Both the position numbers and the translations under genes were made by a program. Below, piece after piece: positions 14,944-24,612 of a stretch of 64,000 nt of DNA. Source of the stretch: a candidate division WOR-3 bacterium (GTDB lineage: Bacteria; Hydrothermota; UBA3072); the NCBI GenBank assembly GCA_039804165.1, contig JBDRZZ010000003.1:99954-163953 (forward strand), given 5' to 3'. Every line of letters starts with the position of its first letter. Within the stretch, counting starts at the first letter, position 1. The notes below the pieces were generated by a model. The model saw only the letters and a program-made list of their open reading frames with translations. It searched no databases and had not been told where the DNA came from.

Positions 14944-17900
14944 ATGAGACTAAAAGAAATAAGATTATCAGGATTTAAATCTTTCCCAAGTAAAACTTGT
15001 TTGAGTTTAAAAGAAGGGGTTACCTCCTTTGTGGGACCAAATGGTTGTGGGAAAAGTAATATCATTGATGCAATAAGGTGGTCTTTGGGAGAAACAAGCA
15101 CAAAGGCTCTACGCGCAGAGGGAATGGAAGATTTAATCTTCTCGGGAACAGAGAAACGGCCTCCTGTAGGTATGGCAGAAGTTACATTAATATTTGAAAA
15201 TAATGGAGGAATTCCGACGGAGTTTGATGAAGTAGAGATAAAAAGAAGATTCTTTCGTTCTGGTGAGAGTGAGTTTTTAATTAATGGAACACCTTGTCAG
15301 CTTAGAGATATTCGGAATCTTTTCGCTAATACGGGTCTAAAGTCTGCCATTTTGAGTCAAGGATCTGTAGAAGATTTTCTTATAGCTGATTCAGAAATAA
15401 GAAGGGAAATCTTTGAGTCGATTTCAGGTATAAAGAAATATAGGAATGATAAAAAAGAAGCAGAGAATAAACTTATTGGGGTTTCAGCTGCCCTTGAGAA
15501 ATTGGAAATAATTCTTAACGAAAGAAGGAGTTCTGTTAATTCGTTAAAAATAGAAGCAAATAGAGCAAGAAGATTTCATAAATATAAAGAAAAATTAAAG
15601 GAGAAAACAATTATTTTAGCAAAGAAACAGCTTTTTGAAATGGAAAGGATTCTTGAAGAAAGAGAAAAAGTAAAGAAAGAACAAGAGGAAAGGATAGATC
15701 TAATTCAATCTATAATTAATAAATTGATGAGTGAAATAAAAATAGAAGAGGAGGTTCTAAAAGAAAAAAGGGAAGAATACAGATTAAAAGGGGATTTAAT
15801 TCAAAGAGTTCAAGAAGAAATCTCTATTTTGAGAGAGAAAAAAGCAGCTAATTCTGGAGAATTGCGTCATATAGAAAATTATACTAAAGATTTTCCAAAT
15901 AATATTTCAGATGTTATATTAGACTTACAAAATGAGTTAGAAGAGGTTAAGCAGAAAGAGAATAAATTAGATTATCAAATTTTAAATTATAAGCAAATAA
16001 TAGAACATTTAGAAAAAAAGTATAAAGAACTAAATTCTTTAATAGAAGGGCTTAAAGAAAGAGAGCTTTCCCTTAAGATAAGAAGAGAAGAACAGATATC
16101 AAGAATGAATTTGCTTAATAGAGTAGTAGAAGAATGCAAAGGAGAGATTGAAAGAGAAATCTCTAAAATGAGAGAACTTAAAACCTCTATAGAAAGTAAA
16201 AGAGAAAGACTAAAAGAAAGCTCAGAAAAAATAAATAAGCTGAACGAAATGTTCAACAAATTGGAAAACGAAAAGACAATTCTTCTTAGAAGAATACAGG
16301 AAGAAAGGGCTGAAATAGAAAGAATAAAAAGGGAAATAGAATTTTATAAGAAAATCGATATTGAAGTCTCAGATGAGATAAAAAAAATTTCTAAGGAATT
16401 TAATTTACCTTTTCTTTCTGATGATTTAGAAGTAGAGAAGGGTTACGAATCAGCTATAGAAGCCATTTTAGGGGAAAAAGTTAAAGGTTTGGTTGTAAAG
16501 GTCGAAGAAATAAAGGAAATTTTGAATTTTATTAGAGATAGAGATTTGAGAGGGGGAGTTTTTGTAACAGAAGAAGGAAAAGAAGAAAAAGGTGGAATGG
16601 CAGAAGTTATTTTTGGGAGATTTGCTAATCTTTTGAAAAAAGAGCTTTCTAAATATAAATTTACAGAGACTCTTGGTGAAGCAATAGAAAAGGCAAAGAA
16701 AGAAGGAGGATATTGGGTAACGAGAAGAGGGGAGCTTGTGATTGACAACTTTATTATTCTTCCAAAAGACAAAGAAGGAGTCTTAGAGAGAAGAGCAAAA
16801 GAGAAGTTTTTATTTAAGAAGAAGGAAGAAAAGGAAGCCCGTCTTAAGATTCTGGAAGAGGAAAGAACAGAGATTTTAGATAAATTGAATCAAATAGAGA
16901 AAGAAATGGAGAAAGAAAAAAACAAAAGAGAAGAACTTGTAAATAGTGTTTCTAAAATAGAATTTGAAATTAGCCGTCTTGAGGTTAGATTGGAATCCAT
17001 TACAGCTAATTTAGCTAATACTCAAAAAGATTTAGATAATATAAAAAAGACTCTTAAAGAAGAAGAGGAAGAAAAAAAGAATATTGAAGGAAAATTATCT
17101 TTGAATTTTGACGAACAAGAAAAAATAAAAAAAGAAATAGAAATAAAAGAAGGAGAACTTAAGAAGTTAGAAGAAGAAAGAAGAGAGATCGAAGAAAAAG
17201 AAAGAAGATTAAGAGAAGAAATGGGAAGGCTGAAAGAAGGTTTAAGGCTTCTTCAGAAAAAAGAGGAATTAAAGAAAGAAATTCAGGAGCTTGACGTTAT
17301 TATTGAGAAAAAAACAAAAGAATTTGAGGATCAGAAAAAAGGAAATGTATCCTTAAATAGTGAAATCCAAAAAAGGGAAGAAGTTTTAATTGAGAAGAGA
17401 AAAGAGTTATTAAAAGAAGAGGAAGAGAAAAGTAAATTGGAAAGCCAGTTAAATGAGTTAAAAATGAAAATTGCCGAAGAAAGATATAAAAAAGAGGGTC
17501 TACAAAATCAGATATTCAAGGAGTTTGGAGTGGAAGTTACGCCAGAGAAAGTGGAAGTGAATGAAGAAGAGTTCTCTAAAGAAATAGAGATTTTAAAGAA
17601 GAGAATAGAAGCTCTTTATCCTGTGAATCCATTAGCTATGATTCAGTATGAAGAGAAGTTAAGAGAGTTAGAAAAACTTGAAAGGGAAAGAGCAGATCTT
17701 GTTGCTTCTAAAAAAGATATTGAAGAAACTATCTTAGAGATAGATGCAAAAGCGAAGAAAGAATTTGAAGAAACAATTAATAAGATTAAAGAGGATTTTA
17801 AATCTATATATAGTAAACTTTCTCCAGGAGGCGAAGCTGATATAAGATTGAAAGATGGAAATGTGTTTGAATCAGATATCGAAATTTTGGTGAGACCAAA

Positions 17901-18210
17901 AGGGAAAAAACTAAAAAATATGGAGCTTTTCTCAACAGGAGAAAAAACCATAGCTGCTATTGCTCTTCTTCTTTCTGTGATGCGTAAGTTGAGGTCTCCT
18001 ATTTATATAATGGACGAAATCGATGCATCTTTAGATGAAAGTAATATTGAGAGATTTAACGATGTTCTCCGGGAGTTTGCAGAGGATTCTCAAATATTAA
18101 TAGTTACTCATAATAGAGCCACAATGGAACGGTCAGATTACATATATGGGATAACCATGGAAGAAGAAGGTGTATCAAAGGTCCTTTCTATAAGTGTGAA
18201 TGAAATTTAA
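14944..18210 (+). CDS. smc: Chromosome segregation ATPase SMC
   Basis: This 1088-aa protein has the full SMC plan. The N-terminal ATPase half has Walker A GPNGCGKSN near residue 32. A long coiled coil covers about residues 165-470, and a hinge covers about 480-600 (YESAIEAILGEKVKGLVV, GGVFVTEEG). A returning coiled coil covers about 610-900. The C-terminal ATPase half has signature STGEKT, Walker B PIYIMDEIDASLDE and the D-loop. SMC dimers with ScpA/ScpB load on DNA and compact and separate chromosomes. The arms are slightly shorter than usual (~1180 aa), and the signature reads FSTGE instead of the common LSGGE. It is divergent from pilM, and the next gene overlaps its end by 11 bp. Confidence 0.96.
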   Translation: MRLKEIRLSGFKSFPSKTCLSLKEGVTSFVGPNGCGKSNIIDAIRWSLGETSTKALRAEGMEDLIFSGTEKRPPVGMAEVTLIFENNGGIPTEFDEVEIKRRFFRSGESEFLINGTPCQLRDIRNLFANTGLKSAILSQGSVEDFLIADSEIRREIFESISGIKKYRNDKKEAENKLIGVSAALEKLEIILNERRSSVNSLKIEANRARRFHKYKEKLKEKTIILAKKQLFEMERILEEREKVKKEQEERIDLIQSIINKLMSEIKIEEEVLKEKREEYRLKGDLIQRVQEEISILREKKAANSGELRHIENYTKDFPNNISDVILDLQNELEEVKQKENKLDYQILNYKQIIEHLEKKYKELNSLIEGLKERELSLKIRREEQISRMNLLNRVVEECKGEIEREISKMRELKTSIESKRERLKESSEKINKLNEMFNKLENEKTILLRRIQEERAEIERIKREIEFYKKIDIEVSDEIKKISKEFNLPFLSDDLEVEKGYESAIEAILGEKVKGLVVKVEEIKEILNFIRDRDLRGGVFVTEEGKEEKGGMAEVIFGRFANLLKKELSKYKFTETLGEAIEKAKKEGGYWVTRRGELVIDNFIILPKDKEGVLERRAKEKFLFKKKEEKEARLKILEEERTEILDKLNQIEKEMEKEKNKREELVNSVSKIEFEISRLEVRLESITANLANTQKDLDNIKKTLKEEEEEKKNIEGKLSLNFDEQEKIKKEIEIKEGELKKLEEERREIEEKERRLREEMGRLKEGLRLLQKKEELKKEIQELDVIIEKKTKEFEDQKKGNVSLNSEIQKREEVLIEKRKELLKEEEEKSKLESQLNELKMKIAEERYKKEGLQNQIFKEFGVEVTPEKVEVNEEEFSKEIEILKKRIEALYPVNPLAMIQYEEKLRELEKLERERADLVASKKDIEETILEIDAKAKKEFEETINKIKEDFKSIYSKLSPGGEADIRLKDGNVFESDIEILVRPKGKKLKNMELFSTGEKTIAAIALLLSVMRKLRSPIYIMDEIDASLDESNIERFNDVLREFAEDSQILIVTHNRATMERSDYIYGITMEEEGVSKVLSISVNEI

Positions 18211-18673
18211 AATTGTAATTAAATTTTATTTCTTATTTGCTTTAATATTTCTCGTAGGATGTAAGGAGATAAGATCTCGGGAATTTAAGATTATCCAGAT
18301 TGGGGAAGAAAAAATAGAGGTTGAAATCGCTGATACTCCAGAGGAGTGGGAAATTGGCCTTGCATATAGGGATACACTTCCTGAGGATAAAGGAATGTTG
18401 TTTGTTTTCCCTACGTTGGAAAGAAGGGTTTTCTGGATGAGGGGGTGTAAATTTGATATAGATCTTGCCTATATAGAACCAAATGGGGTAATTTCGGAAA
18501 TCATAACAATGAAAAAAGAGTCTCCTTTTACCCCTTTAGATTCTTTAAAGAGATATCCTTCCAAGTCATCAAAAATAAAGTTTGCTATTGAGATGATTGG
18601 AGGTTGGTTCAAGAGGCATGATATAAAACCTGGAGATAAAATTAATTTTAAGGATTATAAACCGAACTTCTGA
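18200..18673 (+). CDS. DUF192 lipoprotein
   Basis: This 157-aa protein has a lipoprotein signal (FYFLFALIFLVGC, Cys near residue 21) followed by a single DUF192 domain. Recognisable pieces are VEIADTPEEWEIGLAYRDTLPEDKGMLFVF, FWMRGCKFDIDLAYIE, and ending IKPGDKINF. DUF192 proteins are small beta-barrel exported proteins found across bacteria and archaea, without an agreed function. The start overlaps the smc stop by 11 bp, so translation is probably coupled, although a functional link with SMC is not implied. Confidence 0.88.
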   Translation: MKFKIVIKFYFLFALIFLVGCKEIRSREFKIIQIGEEKIEVEIADTPEEWEIGLAYRDTLPEDKGMLFVFPTLERRVFWMRGCKFDIDLAYIEPNGVISEIITMKKESPFTPLDSLKRYPSKSSKIKFAIEMIGGWFKRHDIKPGDKINFKDYKPNF

Positions 18674-18695
18674 AAAACTTTTTATTTATAATAAA

Positions 18696-20747
18696 TTAAA
18701 AAGGAATTTTTATTTTTTCTTTAATTTTTTCTTCGATTTTCTCTTTTGCCATCTTTTTTGCTTCGTTTTTTCTCTCTTCTATCTTGGTTTGTAATTCCTG
18801 TTTTTTCTTTTCTAAAAATTGGACATATGTATTTAATTCTAAAAGATTTCCTTTGAGATCTTCTTCTATAGAAATAAAACCCTTTAAAGAATCTTCATAT
18901 TCTTGGAATTTTTCTTTAAGTAAGTTGTTTAGTTCTGAGTTGAGTTTACCTTTAGTTTCTTCTAACCAGTCAACCATTAATTTCTCTATGACTTCGGAAA
19001 CAAGTTCATCTAAGTTACTGCTTATCTTAAAGTCATAATTTCCTAATTCTGAGACTAAATAGCTTACTTCAATATCTACAGGATTTTTTGATAGGATATA
19101 CTTGAGGAGAGCCCCAATTTTATCTTCTTCTTTTAAATCTATATCAACACTAAAGAGATGAAGAGATAAACTTCCTTCTGCTTTATTTGAAGGATTAAAA
19201 GCAAGTTTACCCTCAAGATTGTAATTTCCTTTTATCTTTCTAATTCTAAAAGCTTTTATCTCTTCTTCTAAAAAAAACGGAATATTTTTTGCATTAAAAT
19301 TGAAAGCCGCTATTTTTTCTCTTTTGTCTCTTTTGTCTATTAAACCAGCTAACTCAATTTCTTCTATATTTTTAATTCTTTTGATAGAAAATGTGGTAGG
19401 ACTATTTATTAAATTCTGATCACTCGTTATATGTTTAACCTTTATCCCATAAAGATTCCTTTCCGCAACACTCCCTAAAGAAACATCTATATTCTTAATC
19501 CAGAATTTCGGGAGAATTGTGGTTGGGAAAGTAACGTCTCTTCCATAAGCTCGTAATACGAGTTCTTTTCCTTCTCTTCTTTTTATCATCGGCTTTAATT
19601 TTTCGAAATAATAAATCCAGATTTTAAATCTATTATGAATTTCTTTTGTATATCTTTCTATAATAGGTCTAAGGATTGAAGTTACTATTTCTTTTCTTTT
19701 TTCTGGGGATTTAATAAAAGAACTTAGGTATGAGTAATCTGATTTAATAGTATTCTCAATTTTCTTTTTATCTTCGTTGACAATTCCGAGGGCCTCTTTT
19801 AGTTCTTTATAAGTATTAGAAAATTTGCTTTCTAAGAGTTTTATTTCTTTATATGCGTCTTCTACTTTGTTGTAAGAATTTATTGCTTCTTCAACTGTTT
19901 TTATCTCTTCTACTTTTATTGTTTTTATAGGTTCTATTATTTTAGGTAGCCCTTCTATCCCCTTTTTTTGCTTTGCTGAGTTTTCTTTCCATTTATCTTC
20001 TAAGCTCTTATATTTCTCTACGAGCTCTTCTAAAAGTTTTGGAGATTTAATATTTTTCTTCTCCCTTTCTATAATTTCCATAACAACTTTTTTCGAATCC
20101 TCTAAGAAAAACTCTCCAAAGCTTTTTGGTATTTCTATAGCTGGGCTTGTTTTTTTCTTTCTACGGGTAAGAGCTCCAGAGGTTTTCCTCTCTGTATCCC
20201 ATCTAATTTCCTGAAATTTAACATTGTTGATTATAACTTTACCTCTTATTAGTTTTTGAAGGTCAAGATGAATTTCGGTTTCTCCAAGTTCGAACAAATT
20301 CCGAAAAGGTTTTCTACAATTTGCCACTTCAAGAGATTTAAAATTAATTCGTCCCTCAAAGATGTTAAAATTAAGGTCTCTAATATCTGCTTTTGCTTCA
20401 AAGATGTTTTCAAGGCTTCTTTCTAAACCCCTTTCAATTAGCCTGTCTTTAAAGAAAGCGTTAAAGAGAACCACAGTTCCGAGGAAGAATCCCAAAAGGG
20501 TAAGCCTACCTTTTAGAATAAAACCTTCGTTACTTTTTATACTCTTTGCTATTTTCTTTAACCTTTTTATATCTTTAGTTTCAAGATTTTCTTTTACCTT
20601 ATAAACACCTTCTTCATTCTTATAAAACACCTCCTGAATAAAGTTTTTGTATTCATGGATATAAAGTTTATTTAAGATCTTTCTTTTGAAATCTTCTTCG
20701 GTGAATGAGCCTCTAAATAGTTTGGGAATTTTCTTTAAATTCTCCAT
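18696..20747 (-). CDS. TIGR03545-like envelope protein (683 aa, function unknown)
   Basis: This long protein has a cytoplasmic N-terminus and one transmembrane helix near residue 88-105 (LTLLGFFLGTVVLFNAFF). AsmA-like repeats of short beta strands follow (FNIFEGRINFKSLEVANC; LDLQKLIRGKVIINNV), then a coiled-coil-rich middle (about 215-330) and a C-terminal coiled coil (about 590-683). From memory this matches the rare conserved family TIGR03545, found only in outer-membrane bacteria and usually paired with TIGR03546. The gene directly upstream fits that partner. The beta-rich repeats hint at a bridge or lipid-related envelope role, which is speculative. It is separated from its partner by 1 bp. 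Confidence 0.65.
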   Translation of the reverse strand: MENLKKIPKLFRGSFTEEDFKRKILNKLYIHEYKNFIQEVFYKNEEGVYKVKENLETKDIKRLKKIAKSIKSNEGFILKGRLTLLGFFLGTVVLFNAFFKDRLIERGLERSLENIFEAKADIRDLNFNIFEGRINFKSLEVANCRKPFRNLFELGETEIHLDLQKLIRGKVIINNVKFQEIRWDTERKTSGALTRRKKKTSPAIEIPKSFGEFFLEDSKKVVMEIIEREKKNIKSPKLLEELVEKYKSLEDKWKENSAKQKKGIEGLPKIIEPIKTIKVEEIKTVEEAINSYNKVEDAYKEIKLLESKFSNTYKELKEALGIVNEDKKKIENTIKSDYSYLSSFIKSPEKRKEIVTSILRPIIERYTKEIHNRFKIWIYYFEKLKPMIKRREGKELVLRAYGRDVTFPTTILPKFWIKNIDVSLGSVAERNLYGIKVKHITSDQNLINSPTTFSIKRIKNIEEIELAGLIDKRDKREKIAAFNFNAKNIPFFLEEEIKAFRIRKIKGNYNLEGKLAFNPSNKAEGSLSLHLFSVDIDLKEEDKIGALLKYILSKNPVDIEVSYLVSELGNYDFKISSNLDELVSEVIEKLMVDWLEETKGKLNSELNNLLKEKFQEYEDSLKGFISIEEDLKGNLLELNTYVQFLEKKKQELQTKIEERKNEAKKMAKEKIEEKIKEKIKIPF

Positions 20748-20748
20748 A

Positions 20749-21288
20749 TTATCTGATATTTTCGTAAAATCTTACGGCTGTGCTGAAGGTGTTTTTAAGG
20801 TTTGTAATAAGGGGTTGTTGAAGGAGAGCTTGAATAAATTTATTATTTGCAACCCTTTCTCTCAATTTATCTCTATAAACATCAATTAGGAATTTTGATA
20901 AAAAATAAATGGGTAAAAATAGGAGGACTCCCAAAACAAATCCTCCCATAACTATAGAATTATAATATTTGGTTAAATAGAGGAATGGATTATTAAAAAG
21001 TTTTGTAAAGAAGTTAGATAAGGAAGGAATGGTTAAAATCGCAAAACCAATTTTGTCTAAAAGTGGGTCTAAAAATTTAATAGGGAGGCTAAATATGGCA
21101 ATAAATATGAGTTCTATTGCTTGATTTAAATTAAGAAAGAAAGTTAAAATAAAGATAGAGAGCCAAAGAATATTTGTCTTTGGAATCATTGCCAAAACGA
21201 ATGCAAAAGAAATAGATAATGCAATTCCAGAAGATTTTTTATTTGAATTTATCGCCACGAAAATTTTCGCAATCCAATTAATAAGCAT
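20749..21288 (-). CDS. TIGR03546-like small membrane protein (179 aa)
   Basis: This hydrophobic protein has about four membrane segments (ALSISFAFVLAMIP, NILWLSIFILTFFLNLN, AIELIFIAIFSLPI, GGFVLGVLLFLPIYFLS). The pattern of an early SxxxIALSISFAFVLAMIPKTN loop recalls DUF2062-type proteins and the TIGR03546 family that is always encoded beside TIGR03545. It lies 1 bp upstream of such a gene on the same strand, so the two likely form one complex. No Shine-Dalgarno sequence precedes the ATG. The function is unknown. Confidence 0.65.
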   Translation of the reverse strand: MLINWIAKIFVAINSNKKSSGIALSISFAFVLAMIPKTNILWLSIFILTFFLNLNQAIELIFIAIFSLPIKFLDPLLDKIGFAILTIPSLSNFFTKLFNNPFLYLTKYYNSIVMGGFVLGVLLFLPIYFLSKFLIDVYRDKLRERVANNKFIQALLQQPLITNLKNTFSTAVRFYENIR

Positions 21289-21366
21289 ATAAATTAAGTG
21301 TATAAATTTTTATTTCTCTGTCAAGATACACTTAAAGCTCTTATTATTGAATAAGATAAATAGGGC

Positions 21367-21394
21367 TTGACATCTTAGTTGAAAAGCATATAGT
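21367..21394 (+). promoter_or_regulatory. Promoter of the TPR lipoprotein gene
   Basis: TTGACA (21367-21372), a 16-bp gap and TATAGT (21389-21394) form a good sigma70 promoter. A strong AAGGAGG Shine-Dalgarno sequence lies just upstream of the ATG at 21427. Confidence 0.68.
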
Positions 21395-21426
21395 AAAAGC
21401 ATTAAAAATTTTAAAAAGGAGGATTT

Positions 21427-22470
21427 ATGAATAAATTGTTAAAATTTTTTACTGCAGCATTTATCTTAGGGATTAGTTGTAAAGGGCCTGAAATTACAGG
21501 TGGGAACATTCATCTTCAAGAAGGAAGACCTGATAGGGCTATTGAACAGTATAAAAAATCAATAGAGAAAGAACCTAATAACACAACTCCAGTTGTTGGG
21601 GTATCAGTAGCTTCTTATATGAAAAAAGCTTATAAAGATGCAGTTTTATATCTTGAAAAGGCAATCGATATGGATAAAGAGAAGACGGAGAAAGATCTTA
21701 GAGATTATGAAAAGCTTTTAAATACAAAGTATTTGAAATGGCAGATTTATTATAATGGAGCTGTTGAAAATTACAACGAGAATCCCAATAAAGGAATTGA
21801 GCTTGCAAAAAAATCTTTAGATGTTTCTGACCCCGAAAAGGTTTCTTTAAGTTACTGTCTTTTGGGAAGAATGGTTTTAAATATGGGAAAAGTGGATGAA
21901 GCAGAGAAGTATTATGAAGAAGCAATTAAAGTTTATAAAAATAATGTTGAACCCTACATATACTTAGGCAGATATTATTTAACAACAAAAGAGACAGAAA
22001 AAGCCCTTAAGTATTTTAATGAAGCCTTGAAAGTGGATTCTACAAAGGTTGAGGTTTATGAACTAATTGGGCAAGCTTATCTTCTTAAGAAAGATTATAA
22101 AGGAGCAATAAAATCGTTAGAAGGAGCGTTGAAAGTTATTGGAGAAAAACCCACAATTTTTTACAACCTTATGGTTGCACATTATGAAAGTGAGAACTAC
22201 GATGAGGGAATAAAGAATGGGAAGAAGGTAATAGAGAAAGGGGGTGTGGACCCCACGGTTCTTAATAATACTTATAATCTTATTGGGCAAATGTATATAA
22301 AAAAGAATGAGTATAAGGAAGCGATAAATTTAATGAAAGAATGTATAGATAAGGGAATTAACGACTGTAATGCTTATTCTCTAATGGCACAAGCTTATTA
22401 TAAATTGGGGCAGATAAAAGAATCTAGCCTCTGGTCAAAGAAGTGGGAAGAATGCGAGAAGAATAAATAA
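21427..22470 (+). CDS. TPR-repeat lipoprotein
   Basis: This 347-aa protein has a lipoprotein-type signal (FFTAAFILGISCKG, Cys18). About eight tetratricopeptide repeats follow, covering nearly the whole chain, with classic A-x-x-Y-x-x-A-L spacing (GRPDRAIEQYKKSIEKEPN, DEAEKYYEEAIKVYKNN, EKALKYFNEALKVDS, YKGAIKSLEGALKV). Such proteins act as periplasmic scaffolds in outer-membrane or pilus assembly, but the partner cannot be read from the sequence. It is a single-gene unit with its own promoter (21367-21394) and terminator (22495-22528). Confidence 0.85.
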   Translation: MNKLLKFFTAAFILGISCKGPEITGGNIHLQEGRPDRAIEQYKKSIEKEPNNTTPVVGVSVASYMKKAYKDAVLYLEKAIDMDKEKTEKDLRDYEKLLNTKYLKWQIYYNGAVENYNENPNKGIELAKKSLDVSDPEKVSLSYCLLGRMVLNMGKVDEAEKYYEEAIKVYKNNVEPYIYLGRYYLTTKETEKALKYFNEALKVDSTKVEVYELIGQAYLLKKDYKGAIKSLEGALKVIGEKPTIFYNLMVAHYESENYDEGIKNGKKVIEKGGVDPTVLNNTYNLIGQMYIKKNEYKEAINLMKECIDKGINDCNAYSLMAQAYYKLGQIKESSLWSKKWEECEKNK

Positions 22471-22494
22471 AAGGGTAATTTTAAATTCTATCTC

Positions 22495-22528
22495 AAGGGA
22501 TAAGCAAATTGCTTATCCCTTATTTTTT
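22495..22528 (+). terminator. Rho-independent terminator after the TPR gene
   Basis: A perfect 12-bp stem, AAGGGATAAGCA/TGCTTATCCCTT, with an AAT loop is followed by ATTTTTT. Its right arm runs into the stop codon of the convergent gene (22520-22522). Confidence 0.88.
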
Positions 22529-23560
22529 GAACTTATTTCTAAGATACTCCTCCAATTTTTTATTTGCCTCTTTTATTATATTAAATGTTTTTCTACATTC
22601 TTCCAAACTTTTCCCAGCAGGATCTTCTATTATATACTCTTTTTCTTCCCTTCTAAAATTTCTTAAGAAAACCACTTTATCCATACTTTCTGGGAAAACC
22701 TTCATTATATATTTTTTCTGAAAATCATCCATAATTAGAATTAAATCTGCCCATTCTGTTAAAGATTTTGTTAAAAGAGTTGAGGAAAAATTTTCGAAAA
22801 TTAAATTGTTTTCCTCCAAAACCTTCTTGGCATCTTCATATAAATCCATTCCTCCCAGTCCTAAAATTCCTGCTGAGCGAATATTAACTTTTTTAAGATC
22901 GCTTAATAAATTTCTTAAATGTATCTCTGCCATAGGACTCCTGCATTTATTAGCGGAACAGACAAAAAGAACATTAAATTCTAAATGCTCTCCAAGTTTA
23001 ACTTCTTCCCCTACAATTCTTTCTATTTTCAAAATAGAGACATCACCCTTTCTTTGAATTATAATTGAGTTATCTGAAATATCTAAAACAGTCGAAGCTT
23101 TTCCGCTTCCAGGTTTTCCCTCTATTTTTTTATCAAAATAAATTTTAACGTCTTCTATTTTTTTAGGAGTTTCTTCACCACTGATATTTGCACTTGTTGC
23201 AACAAGAGGTAGTTTATTTTTATTTATGAAATTTCTTAATTCTTTGTGATTGGGAATTCTTATCCCTATTTTCCCCTCTTTTGAAAGGACCCCAGGGGGT
23301 AAATCTTTTTTCCCTTTTAAAATAAGAGTTAACCCTCCTGGAAGAAGTTTCTTGAGCTTTTCAAGAACAGGAGGAAGTTCCTCCACCCATTTTTTTATTT
23401 CTTCTACATTCCCAAGAATAAGTTGAAAGGGTTTATCTTGAGGTCGTTTCTTTATTTTTTTTAATCTTTCTACACACGAAGTAGATAGGAAGCATCCAAT
23501 CCCAGGAATGGTGTCTGTGGGGAAAAGAAATACCTCCACTTTTTTTGTTTCTTTTTTCAT
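22520..23560 (-). CDS. Fusion of TsaC/Sua5 (YrdC) domain and low-molecular-weight protein phosphatase
   Basis: This 346-aa protein has two domains. Residues ~1-190 are YrdC/Sua5-like (FPTDTIPGIGC, KRPQDKPFQLIL, LVATSANISGEETP). This family makes threonylcarbamoyl-AMP for the t6A modification of ANN-decoding tRNAs. Residues ~195-346 are a low-molecular-weight phosphatase with the CX5RS loop (CSANKCRSPMAE, Cys near 200) and the acid loop EDPAGKSLEECRKTF. The closest relatives of that half are the YwlE arginine phosphatases. In Bacillus the corresponding genes ywlC and ywlE are near neighbours, so a fusion is plausible. Both catalytic sets look intact. It overlaps the upstream M50 protease gene by 4 bp. 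Confidence 0.88.
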   Translation of the reverse strand: MKKETKKVEVFLFPTDTIPGIGCFLSTSCVERLKKIKKRPQDKPFQLILGNVEEIKKWVEELPPVLEKLKKLLPGGLTLILKGKKDLPPGVLSKEGKIGIRIPNHKELRNFINKNKLPLVATSANISGEETPKKIEDVKIYFDKKIEGKPGSGKASTVLDISDNSIIIQRKGDVSILKIERIVGEEVKLGEHLEFNVLFVCSANKCRSPMAEIHLRNLLSDLKKVNIRSAGILGLGGMDLYEDAKKVLEENNLIFENFSSTLLTKSLTEWADLILIMDDFQKKYIMKVFPESMDKVVFLRNFRREEKEYIIEDPAGKSLEECRKTFNIIKEANKKLEEYLRNKFKK

Positions 23561-24612
23561 TTCACCAAAAATGGTGTTGGGACAAAAGTCAAGATTAATA
23601 TTAAAAAAGAAATTAAAGCAATAATCTTATGTTTCTTAGAAAGAGGAGATATTGTGTCAAGTGGAGAGGGATGTTTAAAACCAATAACGAGGAAAAGGAT
23701 AGCCCAAACTATCCATCCAATCCAGAAAAAACTTAATAATATTGCTATACCAAAAACAATCCAACCTACTATCTTGCTTTTCTCGTTAATTAAGGCGTAT
23801 AATATGTGTCCTCCATCAAGCTGCCCAACGGGAAGTAAATTTAAGGCTGTTATGAAATATCCAATCCAACCTGCAAAGGCTATTGGATGTAAAGAGATGT
23901 CTTTTCCTTCTGGCAATGTATGAAAATATATCCTTGTGAACAGCTTAATCAGAATGGAATCTCCAAGTGTTAATCCTCCCTTATAATCTGAAATACTCAC
24001 GGGTTCTGAAAGATGAAGACCTATTAATAGCACAATAGTAGAGACAATAAAGCCAATTATTGGGCCTCCTGCTCCTATCTCTATTAGAGAGTTTCTATCT
24101 TTTATTGGTGATCTCATTTTAATTATTGCCCCAAAAGTTCCAATTAAGTGTGGAGCTGGAATGAAATAAGGTAAAGAGGCATCCACATTGTTTTTTCTTG
24201 CCAAAAGATAATGCCCGAGCTCGTGACTTCCAATGATTAACATAATTGATAAGGAAAAAGGAATCCCTTTAATAATATTAAAGATTGGGGAAAAGGGATT
24301 CACTTCCAACTGAAGAGCTCCAGCAATTAACGTTGTTATGAACGTCATTATTAAAAGTAAAAAATTTATCCAATCTTTTCTTTCTTTTTTCTCAGGTAGT
24401 GGAATAAAAGTTAATGAGATTCCTTCTCCTTTCCTTCTAAAACTTACGAAAAAATCCAAAAGTTTTACTTTTTCTTTTATATATTTTAATGCTTCTTCTT
24501 CTGGGATCTTTAACTTTCCTTCCAAGACAAAAGAAAAATGCTCTGTTTTTGAAGCTTCTATTTCTAAAACTTCTTGTAATAACTCTTCAATCTTTTTGTG
24601 AAGACTTTCCAT
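23557..24612 (-). CDS. M50 (site-2-type) membrane metalloprotease
   Basis: This 351-aa polytopic membrane protein has zinc motif SHELGHYL near residue 130 and a second ligand motif LLPVGQLDGGH near residue 264, the paired signature of M50 intramembrane proteases. LPYFIPAPHLIGTFGAIIKM recalls the plant EGY/cyanobacterial branch rather than RseP, and there is no PDZ domain. The N-terminal ~75 residues form a soluble domain. Targets are unknown; the family cleaves membrane-bound regulators or signal remnants. Its ATG sits at the argS stop, and its end overlaps the next gene by 4 bp. Confidence 0.87.
   Translation of the reverse strand: MESLHKKIEELLQEVLEIEASKTEHFSFVLEGKLKIPEEEALKYIKEKVKLLDFFVSFRRKGEGISLTFIPLPEKKERKDWINFLLLIMTFITTLIAGALQLEVNPFSPIFNIIKGIPFSLSIMLIIGSHELGHYLLARKNNVDASLPYFIPAPHLIGTFGAIIKMRSPIKDRNSLIEIGAGGPIIGFIVSTIVLLIGLHLSEPVSISDYKGGLTLGDSILIKLFTRIYFHTLPEGKDISLHPIAFAGWIGYFITALNLLPVGQLDGGHILYALINEKSKIVGWIVFGIAILLSFFWIGWIVWAILFLVIGFKHPSPLDTISPLSKKHKIIALISFLILILTFVPTPFLVK

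Noticed and set aside
18674..18695. Terminator between convergent DUF192 and TIGR03545-like genes
   Set aside because: The A/T arms pair only imperfectly and lack GC; too weak to call.
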